DNA of 64,000 bases from contig NZ_VUKF01000001.1 of NCBI RefSeq assembly GCF_009193185.1, positions 62,001 to 126,000 of the forward strand. Direction: 5' to 3'. Every line of letters begins with the position of its first letter. Positions within the stretch are counted from its first letter, which is position 1. The DNA comes from Georgenia thermotolerans. Its GTDB lineage: Bacteria; Actinomycetota; Actinomycetes; Actinomycetales; Actinomycetaceae. Under the pieces are notes generated by a model that made no database searches, was not told the origin of the DNA, and worked only from the letters and a program-made list of their open reading frames with translations. The translations under genes were made by a program, and so were the position numbers. Positions 35,301 through 44,644 of the stretch are shown here, piece after piece.

Positions 35301-35987
35301 GGCTCGGCGCCGGGGTTGGCGATCGCCAGACCGAGCAGCGGAGTGATGCCGTTGTTCACGAGGGCGAAGTTCACCGCGTCGCGGTAGACGAGCTCGACAT
35401 CGAGGCCAGCCTCGGCGATGACCGTGCGGGCCATGCCGCGACGGAGCTCAGCGCGCTCTCGCCTGGCGAAGTGCTCACCCCCTGTTGCCTCGCGCTCGTT
35501 CGTTACCGGCGCTTCGGCTGCTGACGCCTCCGGGACATCGAACTCCACCGCCGCATCTTGACTGGAGGTCGCAGCCTCCGGACCGGTACGAAGTTCGCGG
35601 ACCAGACCTGCTCGTTCAGTTGCGCCGACCGATCTGAGCAAGCGCTCCATGGTGTCGAGCGCCCGGACGGCGTCCTCGTCGGGAAGGGCCGGCTCGTGGG
35701 CCCAGCGGTTTCCCACATCCCGGAGTTCCTGCGCGAGGGCCTGTTGGACGCGGTCGAAGTCCTCCCGGAAAACCCGCCACTCTTCGGTTAGGACCCGCAG
35801 GAGGAACCGAGGGTCCTCCATCGAGTACGCCCCGGGAGGAACCGGTGCGCTGTGCATCGCGCGCTCCGAGCAGTGCAACCCAGTCCTTGCCATGGGCCTG
35901 GGCGGACATGTGCTCGTCGACGAAGGGACGCAGTCCCTCGGCCAGCAGATCCAGTCCGCGTCCGACACGTTCCTTGGCGGTCAACAT
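29390..35987 (-). CDS. hheA: Hhe-type defence protein: HEPN, transglutaminase-like, SF1 helicase, Vsr nuclease (N-terminal frameshift)
   Basis: About 2,198 residues once a frame change near 35830 is bridged. In order: Swt1-type HEPN (MLTAKERVGRGLDLLAEGL, then DPRFLLRVLTEEWRVF); transglutaminase-like region with Cys-His-Asp (GTCLDLATTY, CEGHAFGGL, VTDPN, about 34770-34610); DUF4011 (LLDLSFRNPLLNLR, about 34250); SF1 helicase with Walker A GPPGTGKSQTITN (about 33350), VFDEASQ (about 31390), HYRSQDES and RRLNVAITRAR (about 30680); Vsr-like nuclease (SIDLAV, LLDGPGW, about 30510-30250); DUF3320-like end. HEPN plus helicase plus Vsr is the described Hhe anti-phage architecture. The start at 35985-35987 has AAGGA upstream. 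The first 53 codons are one frame off. The HEPN motif region reads GNRWAH rather than the more usual RN-WAH, so RNase activity is uncertain. Confidence 0.82.
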
Positions 35988-36488
35988 CGATCGAGTTCCT
36001 TAGGGTGCGATGCAGGGGTGCGACCACAGAGCGGCGATGCCTCGGTGGGCGGTTACTGAACTGTATGGGTGCAAACCCACATCACGCGGCCAGTTTCCGA
36101 CCAGTACCTAGGAAAAACCGCCAAAGCAGTGCCCACCTTGCCTGCACTGCGGCGCCGGTCAGCCATCGCGCCGCGCTGCGACTCGGGTGGAGACGCGAAT
36201 GCTTGCTTAACACGACCAGACATGTCATCCATCAACGAAGATCGATGCTCGTCGCCAGCGGATTAAAGGAACGCGGCGGTGCTGACGGAGGCCCCCAGGG
36301 ATGACCGGAATGTGCCGGACTCCCCGCCCCCGACTCTGCGACGCGCCGGACAGACCCGGATCGTGCCGGGGTTGACCGTCGCCTCCGTGACCACAACCGT
36401 GACCACACCGGCGCGCTCGTAGCCGACGATTACGGAGCACGTCGGCGAGTTATGCCGCACTTGGCCGGGTCGGCAATACGCTGCAGCC
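35988..36488. other. Divergent intergenic region between helicase and restriction genes
   Basis: 500 bp without a recognisable gene. It should hold both divergent promoters. I see a direct repeat of GTGACCACA (GTGACCACAACC then GTGACCACACC, about 36388-36410) and a weak TGGGT/ACCCA hairpin near 36065. No tRNA or riboswitch was found. Confidence 0.5.
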
Positions 36489-39338
36489 ATGTCGCCCGCC
36501 GTGAACCCGTCGACCCCCGATCTCAGAGCGAGCCTGGCCGCGTTCGCTCAGTGGCGCAGAGAGAAGCTCAAGGGGGACGAGAAGGGGGAGGCGCAGCCGT
36601 TCCTCGACCGCCTGTTCCGCGCCTTCGGCCACGAGGGCGTCCAGGACGCTGGAGCCGAGTTCGAGTCTCGGCTCCGCCGGCGAGAGGACAAGGGCACCGG
36701 CTTCGCGGACCTGATGTGGAAGCCCCGCGTGCTGATCGAGATGAAGAAGGCCGGCACGCCGCTTCGCAAGCACTACCGACAGGCATTCGACTACTGGGTT
36801 CGCGCGGTTCCAGACCGGCCGCGCTACGTCGTGCTCTGCAACTTCGACGAGTTCTGGGTCTACGACTTCGAGAACCAACTCGACGAGCCGGTCGACGTGG
36901 TGACCCTCGACGAACTGCCGCAGCGGTGGGAAGTCCTCGGCTTCATGCTGCCGCGGGAGGTCAAGCCCGTCTTCGGTAACGACCTCGTCCAGGTCACCCG
37001 AGAGGCCGCCGCCGAGGTGGCGCGCGTCTTCACCTCGATGAAGGCGCGCGGCGTCACGACCGAGGTCGCCCAGCGTTTCGTGCTTCAGTGCGTCATGGCG
37101 ATGTTCTCCGAGGACATCGGCCTGCTGCCTCGGCACTCGTTCACGGAGGCGATCAGCGACGCGCACACCGGGGCCGAGGCGTTCGACCTCATCGGCGGGC
37201 TCTTCCGCGAGATGAACACCCCGGGCAAGACCGCGGGAGGCCGGTACCAGGGAACCCCGTACTTCAACGGCGGTCTCTTCGCCCACATCCACCCCCAGGA
37301 GCTCACCACCGAGGAGCTCGACCTGCTCCGCGAAGCCTCGCAGACGAACTGGGCCGAAGTGCGACCCGAAATCTTCGGCACCCTCTTCGAGGGCTCGATG
37401 GACGCCGGCGAACGGCATGCCAGGGGCGCGCACTTCACCTCCCAGGCAGACATCGCACGGATCGTCGGGCCATGCATCGTCGATCCGTGGCGCGAACGCA
37501 TCGACTCTGCGACGACGATCCCGCAGCTGCAGGCACTTCTCGACGCGATGGCCATCTACAAGGTCCTTGACCCGGCGTGCGGGTCGGGGAACTTCCTCTA
37601 CGTGGCGTACCGCGAGCTCCGTCGACTTGAGCACGAGATCGCCGAGAAGATCGCTGCCCGACGCACGGGCCGGCTCACCGTCGGGCAGACGGCCCTTCGG
37701 TACGTCGACCCGGAGAACTTCCTGGGGATCGACAACAACCCTTTCGCGGTCGAGGTCGCAAAGGTCACCATGCAGCTCGGCAAGAAGCTCGCCGCCGACG
37801 AACTCGGCGACGAGGGCACAGTGCTGCCCCTCGACAACCTCGATGGCGTGATCAGCTGCTCCGACGCACTGTTCTCGCCATGGCCCCGCGCCGACGTGAT
37901 CATCGGAAACCCGCCTTACCTGGGGAACCGGCGCATGGTCGACGAGCTCGGCGGCGACTACGTCGCCAGGCTGAACGAGCGGTACCCGGCACGAGGCGTC
38001 GCCGACTTCGTCACGTACTGGTTCCCCAAGGCGCATGATCACTTGCCGGAGGGGGGACGCGCAGGCTTCGTCGCGACGAACTCCGTGCGTCAGGGCGACA
38101 GCCGCAAGGCCTCTCTCGACTACGTCACCGACCACGACGGCGTCATCTTCGACGCTGTCTCTTCAGTGCCGTGGTCTGGCGACGCCGTCGTCCACGTTTC
38201 GATCGTGAATTGGCAGAAGGGGGGTCAGCCGCCCGTAACGCGCACGCTCTGGCTGGACGAAGGTCAGCACCCGGTCGAAGTCGCCGAGATCTCCAGCTCC
38301 CTGTCGCCCCGCACCGACCTGAGGACGGCTCAGATCATCAAGGCCAACGACGCCATGGTCTTCCAGGGGCAAACCAGCGGAGCCTCCAGCGTGTACGAAA
38401 TCACCAGCGCAGCGGCTCGGTCCTTCCTACAGGCCGAACCGGCAGACGCCGAAGTGATCCACCCCGTACTCGGTGGCAAGGCGCTCTTGCACCGCACCGA
38501 CGTGGAGAAGTGGATCATCGATATACCGGTAACCGACGCCGGGGACGTGTGGGCGCGGTACCCGAAACTCATGGCGTACATGGACCGCGACGTCCTGCCG
38601 CTGCGACAGGAGAAGGCGGAGGCCGAACGACAGCGGAACGAGGCGAAGCTTGCGTCCAACCCCGCCGCGCGCCTGACCTGGCCCCGCCGGGACTTCATGA
38701 GGCAGTGGTGGCGGCTCTGGCGCTCCCGGCCTGAACTGGCGGCAGCGGTGGCGGCTCTGCCGCGCTACATCGCGCTCACGAGAACCACGTCGTTTGAGCG
38801 AGGGCCTGTCTTCACCTTCGTGGACGGTCGATACCGAGTGACGGACTCGATCGTTGCTTTTCCCTTCGCCGACGACTACTCCCTCGGAATCTTGCAGGCC
38901 GCGCCGCACGTGGCGTGGTACCGGGAACGCTGCACGACGATGAAGGTCGATCCGAACTACACCACGACGACCGTGTCCGACACATTCCCGTGGCCCCAGG
39001 ACCCAACCCCAGAGGCGGTGCAGGCGGTCGCAGAGGCGGCCGCAGCGATCGTCGACCACCGCGCGAAATCCTTCGCGATGGGCGTGTCCCTCGCGGCCCA
39101 GTACGACGTGCTGCGCCGGCCAGGTCGGTCCCAGCTCCGCGACCTTCACGCAGAACTCGACGCCGCCGTGATGGACGCCTACGGCTTCGACGCCGAGGCG
39201 GATGTCTTGGCGCAACTCCTTGCTCTCAACCACCTGGTGGCGGAGCGGGAACGAGCGGGCGACCCGGTTACGCGCCCGGGCCCCACCCAGAACGCCGGGA
39301 TGGTGTCCGACTGGGCGTTCCCGGCGCCCACTCTCTGA
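36489..39338 (+). CDS. MmeI-like type IIL/IIG restriction-modification enzyme
   Basis: 949 residues, close to MmeI (919). The N-terminal nuclease core shows Asp74, Glu84 and Lys86 (ADLMWKPRVLIEMKK), a PD-(D/E)xK arrangement. The helical spacer contains RARGAHFT-type text (ERHARGAHFTSQADI). The adenine methyltransferase has motif I DPACGSGNFL near residue 362 and motif IV NPPY at 474-477. The C-terminal part (WPRRDFMRQWWRLW, PFADDYSLGILQA) is the target-recognition domain. A single protein thus modifies and cleaves DNA. It is transcribed divergently from the Hhe/GIY-YIG pair, forming a defence island. The recognition sequence cannot be deduced. Confidence 0.87.
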   Translation: MSPAVNPSTPDLRASLAAFAQWRREKLKGDEKGEAQPFLDRLFRAFGHEGVQDAGAEFESRLRRREDKGTGFADLMWKPRVLIEMKKAGTPLRKHYRQAFDYWVRAVPDRPRYVVLCNFDEFWVYDFENQLDEPVDVVTLDELPQRWEVLGFMLPREVKPVFGNDLVQVTREAAAEVARVFTSMKARGVTTEVAQRFVLQCVMAMFSEDIGLLPRHSFTEAISDAHTGAEAFDLIGGLFREMNTPGKTAGGRYQGTPYFNGGLFAHIHPQELTTEELDLLREASQTNWAEVRPEIFGTLFEGSMDAGERHARGAHFTSQADIARIVGPCIVDPWRERIDSATTIPQLQALLDAMAIYKVLDPACGSGNFLYVAYRELRRLEHEIAEKIAARRTGRLTVGQTALRYVDPENFLGIDNNPFAVEVAKVTMQLGKKLAADELGDEGTVLPLDNLDGVISCSDALFSPWPRADVIIGNPPYLGNRRMVDELGGDYVARLNERYPARGVADFVTYWFPKAHDHLPEGGRAGFVATNSVRQGDSRKASLDYVTDHDGVIFDAVSSVPWSGDAVVHVSIVNWQKGGQPPVTRTLWLDEGQHPVEVAEISSSLSPRTDLRTAQIIKANDAMVFQGQTSGASSVYEITSAAARSFLQAEPADAEVIHPVLGGKALLHRTDVEKWIIDIPVTDAGDVWARYPKLMAYMDRDVLPLRQEKAEAERQRNEAKLASNPAARLTWPRRDFMRQWWRLWRSRPELAAAVAALPRYIALTRTTSFERGPVFTFVDGRYRVTDSIVAFPFADDYSLGILQAAPHVAWYRERCTTMKVDPNYTTTTVSDTFPWPQDPTPEAVQAVAEAAAAIVDHRAKSFAMGVSLAAQYDVLRRPGRSQLRDLHAELDAAVMDAYGFDAEADVLAQLLALNHLVAERERAGDPVTRPGPTQNAGMVSDWAFPAPTL

Positions 39339-39469
39339 ACTGTCGCCGGAGGGCCTGCCTCCGGTACGGCCGAACCGCCTAGGGCCGACTGAATGGTGGC
39401 GGAGACAAACGCGCCTGGGTGGGGGAACGAGGCGGAGCAGCGCGCCCGACTGAGGTGGGTCGTCGAGAT

Positions 39470-39503
39470 GGGGCGGGGGGCTTCGCGCAAACGCACCCGC
39501 CCC
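39470..39503 (+). terminator. Possible hairpin downstream of the restriction enzyme gene
   Basis: GGGGCGGG (39470-39477) pairs with CCCGCCCC (39496-39503) across an 18-base loop, about 130 bp after the stop. There is no T run, so confidence is low. Confidence 0.3.
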
Positions 39504-39673
39504 CTCCTTGATACGAGGCGGCCGGTTGCCGGGCGGGTGGGGCCGGCGTCCCCCGGCGCCGCGTGTTCTCGCGAGGCGGATCGCCACTGCTACCTCGTGA
39601 GCGCCGCGCCGATGCGCGTGTCGGGCATCGAGACGAGCCTGCCTCCATTGAGGTCGAGAGATAGCGGTGACTC

Positions 39674-39723
39674 GTGGCCGTGGCGGCCGTGGCCGTGGGC
39701 CGTGGCCATGGCCGTGCCCGTGT
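39674..39723. repeat. Degenerate GTGGCC tandem tract
   Basis: About eight imperfect copies of GTGGCC/GTGGCG in 50 bp, ending about 74 bp before the next gene's start. If translated from the GTG at 39674 it would add a Val-Ala-rich leader. I consider it noncoding. Confidence 0.45.
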
Positions 39724-39796
39724 TCGGGTGCGGCGCCGAGCCGGAGGCCCGTCGTCGCTCAATTTTGCGGTCCGGGGCGCCCGATACGGTTCGTGC

Positions 39797-40474
39797 ATGA
39801 CGTGGGACTTCTCCGCCAACTTCTGGACCGGCGTGGGACTAGCTGCTGCTGCCGCGACGGCGGTGGCGACTGTGACGTCGACGGCAATCGGCCTGTGGTG
39901 GCGGCGAGTGGACACCAGAAGGCCCGAGTGGGTGTTCTTCGGGGCGAGGTCCATCTGGAGTGCTTTCGATCGTTACGGGAACGGGGAGCACCCGCACGCG
40001 ACGTGCTCTCTCGGCAACGCCGGGCAGGGGCCTGGGTTCCGGGTCCGCGTCGAGGGCGTCGGATGTCAGGTCTGGGCGCACGGCGAGATGCGCTACTCCC
40101 AAGGCGCCAGGGCACACTTCGCGCAGGACATGGCGCTGGTACCGGCCTTCGCGGCCGGGGAGAAGGTCGAGTTGCACGTGTACTGCGAGCTTGCCGACTG
40201 GGACCGGGCGGCGATCGCGATCCTCTGGCGGGAACCTTCTGCCTCGCGCACGCGGCACCGTCGGCGGGTGAGGACCGAGCCCCTGCGGAACGTCGCGGCT
40301 CGGCCCAGGCTCACCTCGAGCGACTGGGACCCGGAGGCAGGAAGCGCTGAGCAGGTCCTGCCCGAGCCGGTGGGGCCGGTCCTGCCGGAGGAGTGGCAGG
40401 CACAGCACCCCCTGCCGCCGGACGGCGTGCTGGAGCGATTCCGCCACCGCGCACGGCTGCGCCGACTGGCGTGA
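39797..40474 (+). CDS. Unknown protein with N-terminal membrane helix
   Basis: 225 residues. One hydrophobic segment (GVGLAAAAATAVATVTSTAIG, about 12-32) is followed by WWRRVDTRRPEW, so the rest probably faces the cytosol. The middle has a beta-rich look (GFRVRVEGVGCQVWA, KVELHVYCELADWDRAAIAI) and the C-terminus is basic (RFRHRARLRRLA). No family was recognised. The ATG at 39797 has no clear ribosome site. An upstream GTG would add 41 low-complexity residues. It is the last gene of the accessory stretch. Confidence 0.55.
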   Translation: MTWDFSANFWTGVGLAAAAATAVATVTSTAIGLWWRRVDTRRPEWVFFGARSIWSAFDRYGNGEHPHATCSLGNAGQGPGFRVRVEGVGCQVWAHGEMRYSQGARAHFAQDMALVPAFAAGEKVELHVYCELADWDRAAIAILWREPSASRTRHRRRVRTEPLRNVAARPRLTSSDWDPEAGSAEQVLPEPVGPVLPEEWQAQHPLPPDGVLERFRHRARLRRLA

Positions 40475-40811
40475 CCCTTCCCCGGTGCGCCGTCACCGGC
40501 ATGGGTCGGCAGCGGACTCCATATCACCTGCACCTCGAGGTGTGCATCTGCACGGCGCTTCGCTCGAGCCTGAGTGTCGTCTTCGGCACTCGGCCAGCGC
40601 CGCGACTCGCGGGGAAGCTACGCAAACAGGCCAAAAAGAGCGACGGTAGCTGGGGCACACGCTCACTCCGCGGTGGGTGGGCCCGTAAGGGTGGTACTCG
40701 CACTCGGCACGTCGAGGCGTGCGGCCCTCTGCTTGGCACTGTTCATGCCGAGGACGATCAACTCGCTCGGGCCGACCGGCGATGCTAGACCGACCGCTAC
40801 CGTGACCCTTC
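40475..40811. other. Intergenic region before the DUF554 gene
   Basis: 337 bp with no convincing gene. It contains a CACCTCGAGGTG palindrome near 40531 and a TAGACC box about 25 bp before the next start codon that could be a -10 element. Confidence 0.4.
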
Positions 40812-41573
40812 GTGGATTATCCGGGCCTCGGCACCCTCACCAACGTCGGCGCGATCGTCGTCGGCTCTCTCCTCGGGATGGCCGTCGGCCAACGCCTCCC
40901 GGACCGTGTGCGCGACGTCGTCACCGACTGTCTGGGACTGGTCACGCTGCTGGTGGCGGCGCAGTCCGCCATGAGCGTGGCGGACCCCGCGCTCGCCGCC
41001 GCCGTGGGCTCCGGCGCGGTGCTCATCGTTCTCGGCGCGCTCCTTATCGGCAGCATTGTGGGCTCCGGCCTGCGGATCGCCGACCGCCTCGAGCAGCTCG
41101 CCGGTCGCGTCCACACTTGGACCACTCGCCCGGGCACCGTGAGGCTCGAGGCGTCCGGCGCGCGGCAGCGGTTCATCGACGGCTGGCTGACCGCCACCCT
41201 GCTCTTCTGCGTCGGCCCGCTGGCGGTGCTCGGCAGCATCTCGGACGGTCTGGGGCTCGGGATCGACCAGCTCGTGCTCAAGGCCGTGCTCGACGGCTTC
41301 GCCGCCCTCGCCTTCGCCTCCACCTTCGGCGTCGGGGTGCTGCTCTCCGCGGTGTCCGTTGGCGTGTACCAGGGCGCCCTGACCGTCGTCGGGATGTTGC
41401 TCGGCTCGGTGGTGCCCGAGGCGCACGTCGCGGCGCTGACCGCCACCGGCGGGCTGATGCTGGTAGGCATCGGCCTGCGTCTGCTGCGCATCCGGGACGT
41501 CCCGGTGGCAGACATGCTTCCGGCGCTCGTCGTCGCCCCGCTGCTCACGCAGGTCGTCGTACTGTTCCGCTGA
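40812..41573 (+). CDS. DUF554 family membrane protein
   Basis: 253 residues with about seven hydrophobic segments. The opening (GTLTNVGAIVVGSLLGMAVG), GLVTLLVAAQSA, LLFCVGPLAVLGSISDGL and LVLKAVLDGFAALAFAST are characteristic of DUF554 (YdfK/YqgA-like) proteins, a family of likely transporters of unknown substrate. The GTG at 40812 starts a conserved N-terminus. A TAGACC box 20-25 bp upstream and no ribosome site suggest a short leader. It stands alone after the island. Confidence 0.88.
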   Translation: MDYPGLGTLTNVGAIVVGSLLGMAVGQRLPDRVRDVVTDCLGLVTLLVAAQSAMSVADPALAAAVGSGAVLIVLGALLIGSIVGSGLRIADRLEQLAGRVHTWTTRPGTVRLEASGARQRFIDGWLTATLLFCVGPLAVLGSISDGLGLGIDQLVLKAVLDGFAALAFASTFGVGVLLSAVSVGVYQGALTVVGMLLGSVVPEAHVAALTATGGLMLVGIGLRLLRIRDVPVADMLPALVVAPLLTQVVVLFR

Positions 41574-41726
41574 CGCCCGGCCACGCCGTCGGGCGTCGCA
41601 CGGCGCGCCCAGCCGCCGCCACCGTTCAGTGCAGGCGGCGTCGTTCCCAAGCCGACCCCAAGTGGCGCCCAAGCGTCCTCGGCCACGGTGATCCCAACAG
41701 ATCACCATCACACCGAGAGCGAGCTC

Positions 41727-43130
41727 ATGTCCCCCGACATGCCCACCGGCACCACCACTGCCACCGACCTGCGCGAACCCGGCGCGGGCACCGTCCACCT
41801 GCCCGGCGACCCCGGCTACGACGCCGCCCGCCAGCCCTGGAGCATCGGCCACGACCAGCGCCCCGCCGCCGTCGCCACCCCTACCACCGCCGCCGAGGTC
41901 GCCGCCGTCGTGCGCCGCGCCGCGGCCGCCGGGCTCCGCGTGGCCCCGCAGGGCACCGGCCACAACGCCGGCCCGCTGGCCGCCCAGGACCTCAGCGACG
42001 TCGTCCTCCTGCGCACCGGCGCCCTGGACGAGGTCACCATCGACCCCGCCACCCGCCGCGCCCGCGTCGGCGCCGGCACCATCTGGCAGCCGGCCGTCGA
42101 GACCGCCGCGGCGCACGACCTGGCCGCCCTGCACGGCTCCTCCCCCGACGTCGGCATCGCCGGGTACTCCCTGGGCGGCGGCATCGGGTGGTACGCCCGG
42201 CAGCTGGGCCTGGCCGCGAACAGCCTGACCGCCGTCGAGCTGGTCACCGCTGACGGCGAGCTGGTCCGCGCCGACCGGCACGAGAACGCCGACCTGTTCT
42301 GGGCGCTGCGCGGCGGGGGCGGCGGCCTGGGCCTCGTCACCGCCCTGGAGTTCCGCCTCTACCCCATCGAGTCCGCCTACGCCGGCTTCCTGCTGTGGGA
42401 CGTCGCCGACGCCGAGAAGGTGCTGCGCACCTGGGCCGCCTGGGCTCCGACCGCCCCCGACGAGATCACCACCGCCTTCCGGCTCATGAAGCTCCCGCCG
42501 CTGCCCGAGTTGCCCGCGCTCGTGCGCGGCCGGCACCTCGCCGTGGTCGACGGCGCCGTCCTCGCCTCCGACGAGCGGGCCACCGAGCTCCTCGCCGAGC
42601 TGCGGGCCCTGCGCCCGGAGATCGACACCTTCGCCCGCATACCGGCCCCGGCCGTCACCCGCATCCATATGGACCCCGAAGGCCCGACCCCGTCGGTCTC
42701 CGACGCCGCCCTGCTCGCCGGCGCCCCGGACGGCGCCGTCGACGCCCTGCTCTCCCAGATGGGCCCGGGATCGCCGTCCACGCTCCTCATGGCCGAGCTG
42801 CGCCAGCTCGGCGGGGCGCTGGGCCGCCGGCACGAGGGCGGCGGAGCCCTCGACCGGCTCGACGCGGCCTTCACCGCCTACGGCGTGGCGATCGCGGCCA
42901 CGCCGGAGATGGCCGCCGCCGGCGCGGCCGACGCCCGCGCCCTGATCGGTGCTCTTTCCCCCTGGGCCAACGGCCGCCAGTACCTCAACTACGCCGAGAA
43001 TGTTGTCGACCCGCGCACGGGGTTCGACGCCGACACCTGGGCGAAGCTGTCGGCAATCCGTGCCTCGGTGGACCCGGGCGGGCTGTTCGTGGCCAACCAC
43101 CCGGTGGGCCGGGAGACGGCCACCTCCTGA
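41727..43130 (+). CDS. FAD-binding oxidoreductase, berberine-bridge-enzyme type
   Basis: 467 residues. The FAD_binding_4 (PCMH) domain spans about residues 40-210: PTTAAEVAAVVRRAAAAG, the histidine motif GTGHNAGPL (a likely covalent FAD site), SLGGGIGWYARQLGL and LFWALRGGGGGLGLV. The C-terminal BBE signature NYAENVVDP with PGGLFVANHPVG is present. Such enzymes oxidise alcohols, sugars or alkaloids with oxygen. No signal peptide is seen. The ATG at 41727 was preferred over an upstream GTG (41688), which adds 13 polar residues. The 3' end faces the S8 protease with a shared hairpin. Confidence 0.87.
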   Translation: MSPDMPTGTTTATDLREPGAGTVHLPGDPGYDAARQPWSIGHDQRPAAVATPTTAAEVAAVVRRAAAAGLRVAPQGTGHNAGPLAAQDLSDVVLLRTGALDEVTIDPATRRARVGAGTIWQPAVETAAAHDLAALHGSSPDVGIAGYSLGGGIGWYARQLGLAANSLTAVELVTADGELVRADRHENADLFWALRGGGGGLGLVTALEFRLYPIESAYAGFLLWDVADAEKVLRTWAAWAPTAPDEITTAFRLMKLPPLPELPALVRGRHLAVVDGAVLASDERATELLAELRALRPEIDTFARIPAPAVTRIHMDPEGPTPSVSDAALLAGAPDGAVDALLSQMGPGSPSTLLMAELRQLGGALGRRHEGGGALDRLDAAFTAYGVAIAATPEMAAAGAADARALIGALSPWANGRQYLNYAENVVDPRTGFDADTWAKLSAIRASVDPGGLFVANHPVGRETATS

Positions 43131-43191
43131 CCGGTTGCCGGCACGTGGGAGAGCCGGCCGGCAGAGGCGTCCGTGCCGCCGACGGCACGAA

Positions 43192-43223
43192 GGGCCCGCC
43201 ACCTCTTGCCAGGTGGCGGGCCC
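43192..43223. terminator. Bidirectional terminator hairpin
   Basis: A perfect 13-bp stem (GGGCCCGCCACCT and complement) with a CTTGCC loop lies between the converging oxidase and S8 protease genes. Confidence 0.8.
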
Positions 43224-43239
43224 GTTCGGCGCGGTGTCG

Positions 43240-44463
43240 TCAGAGCGTGCTCTTGTTGAGGAGCCGGTTGGCGGTGCCGCTCGGGTTGGACTTCACCACC
43301 CCGGGGGTCGCGATGCTCTTGAGGTAGCTCTGCACGGTGGCCGAGGAGGCCTCGCCGACCGCGTCCTTGTACAGGGCGGCCACGGCGGCGACGTGCGGGG
43401 CGGCCATCGACGTCCCCGACCCGGTGGCGTACTTGCGGCCCAGGAACGTCGAGGTGATCGCGGTGCCGGGCGCGTACAGGTCCACGACCGGGCCGTAGTT
43501 GCTGTACGCGGCGCGGTCGTCGTTCTTGTCGGTGGCGGCGACGGTGATCGCCGAGGGGGCCGAGGCCGGGCTGACGTTCGCGGCGTTCCGGCCCTCGTTG
43601 CCGGCGGCGACCACGACGGCCACGCCGGAGGCGGAGAGGTTCTCCACGGCGGTGTTCAGCGCGGCGCTGTTGGGGCCGCCGAGGGACAGGTTGGCCACGG
43701 CCGGACCGGGCGAGTTCTTCGCGACGTAGTCCAGGCCGGCGATGATCGCCGAGTAGGCGCCGTTCCCGGAGGCGTCGAGGACCTTCACCCCGGCCAGGCG
43801 CACGTCCTTCGCCACGCCGACGGTCTTCCCGCCGATGGTGCCGGCGACGTGGGTGCCGTGGCCGTTGTCGTCCTTGCCGGTGCCGCCGAAGGCGTCGAAG
43901 ACGTTGACCGCCCGGCCTCCGAACTCGGGGTGAGTGGTGTCGATGCCGGTGTCGACGACGAAGACGGTGACGCCGTCGCCGGTCTCGGTGTACCGGTAGG
44001 ACCCGTTGAGCGGCAGCCTCGGCTGGTCGAGGCGGTCCAGGCCCCACAGGTCCAGGTTGCCGGGCAGGTTCTGCGTCGTCACCTTCGTCGCGGTGGCCGT
44101 CGCCGTGGTCGGTGTGATGGCCGGCTCGCCGAGGGAGATCACCTGGTCCTTCTCGACGGCCTTGACGGCGGGGTTGCGCAGCAGGGTGCGCACCTGGGCG
44201 TCGTTCAGGTCGGCGACGAAGCCGTCGAGCGCGGTGTCGTAGACGAACTTGGGGTTGGCCTGCACGGCCCTCGCGACGCCGCGGGCCGGCACATCGTCCT
44301 TGAGCGTGACGATGTAAGTGGCCTTGGCGGCCTGCGGGGCGGCCTTGGCGGAGGGAGCCGCGTACGCCGCCGCCGGCACGGCGAGCGAGGCGGCGGCGAG
44401 CAGCGCGGTGGCTGCGGCGAACGCGCGCGACCGGTGACCGGGGCGCGAGGGACGGTTGGACAT
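43240..44463 (-). CDS. Secreted subtilisin-like S8 serine protease
   Basis: 407 residues. A Sec signal ([20 protein letters not shown]) is followed by an inhibitor I9-like propeptide ([20 protein letters not shown], then VEKDQVISL). The catalytic triad is intact: Asp in [14 protein letters not shown], His in [13 protein letters not shown], Ser in [11 protein letters not shown]; the oxyanion Asn is in AAGNEGRN. It is a proteinase-K/aqualysin-like enzyme, exported and self-processed. The ATG at 44461-44463 follows AAGAGAGCAG. It is divergent from the BTAD regulator gene. Confidence 0.93.
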   Translation of the reverse strand: MSNRPSRPGHRSRAFAAATALLAAASLAVPAAAYAAPSAKAAPQAAKATYIVTLKDDVPARGVARAVQANPKFVYDTALDGFVADLNDAQVRTLLRNPAVKAVEKDQVISLGEPAITPTTATATATKVTTQNLPGNLDLWGLDRLDQPRLPLNGSYRYTETGDGVTVFVVDTGIDTTHPEFGGRAVNVFDAFGGTGKDDNGHGTHVAGTIGGKTVGVAKDVRLAGVKVLDASGNGAYSAIIAGLDYVAKNSPGPAVANLSLGGPNSAALNTAVENLSASGVAVVVAAGNEGRNAANVSPASAPSAITVAATDKNDDRAAYSNYGPVVDLYAPGTAITSTFLGRKYATGSGTSMAAPHVAAVAALYKDAVGEASSATVQSYLKSIATPGVVKSNPSGTANRLLNKSTL

Positions 44464-44644
44464 GCTGCTCTCTTCTCGAGCGATGTGGTTTTGCCAAGCA
44501 GTTTCATCGGCAGCGCGGCCGGAAATGTGCGGGGTTGAGCGGCACGCCGCCCCGGCGGCAGCGGTCGTCCCGCGCCCTCACCCGGCCCGCCCACAAGGAG
44601 CCGGACCGGCGCGAAAGCACCGCCGGAGCGCCCCGCGCGGCCCT

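Larger units (their letters stand above)
39339..39796. other. Intergenic region after the restriction enzyme
   Basis: 458 bp. It contains a possible terminator (39470-39503) and a degenerate GTGGCC tract (39674-39723). Open frames here look like arginine-rich noise and no gene is supported. Confidence 0.5.

Noticed and set aside
36060-36100. tRNA-like fragment (TGGGT-GCAA-ACCCA)
   Set aside because: Only one 5-bp arm is present; there is no cloverleaf, T-loop or acceptor pairing.
39674-39723. CRISPR-like repeat
   Set aside because: Units are 6 bases, imperfect and without spacers.
39393-39800. Plus-strand open frame in the gap after the restriction enzyme
   Set aside because: Composition is Arg/Pro/Ala-rich, there is no ribosome site, and it spans the hairpin and GTGGCC tract.
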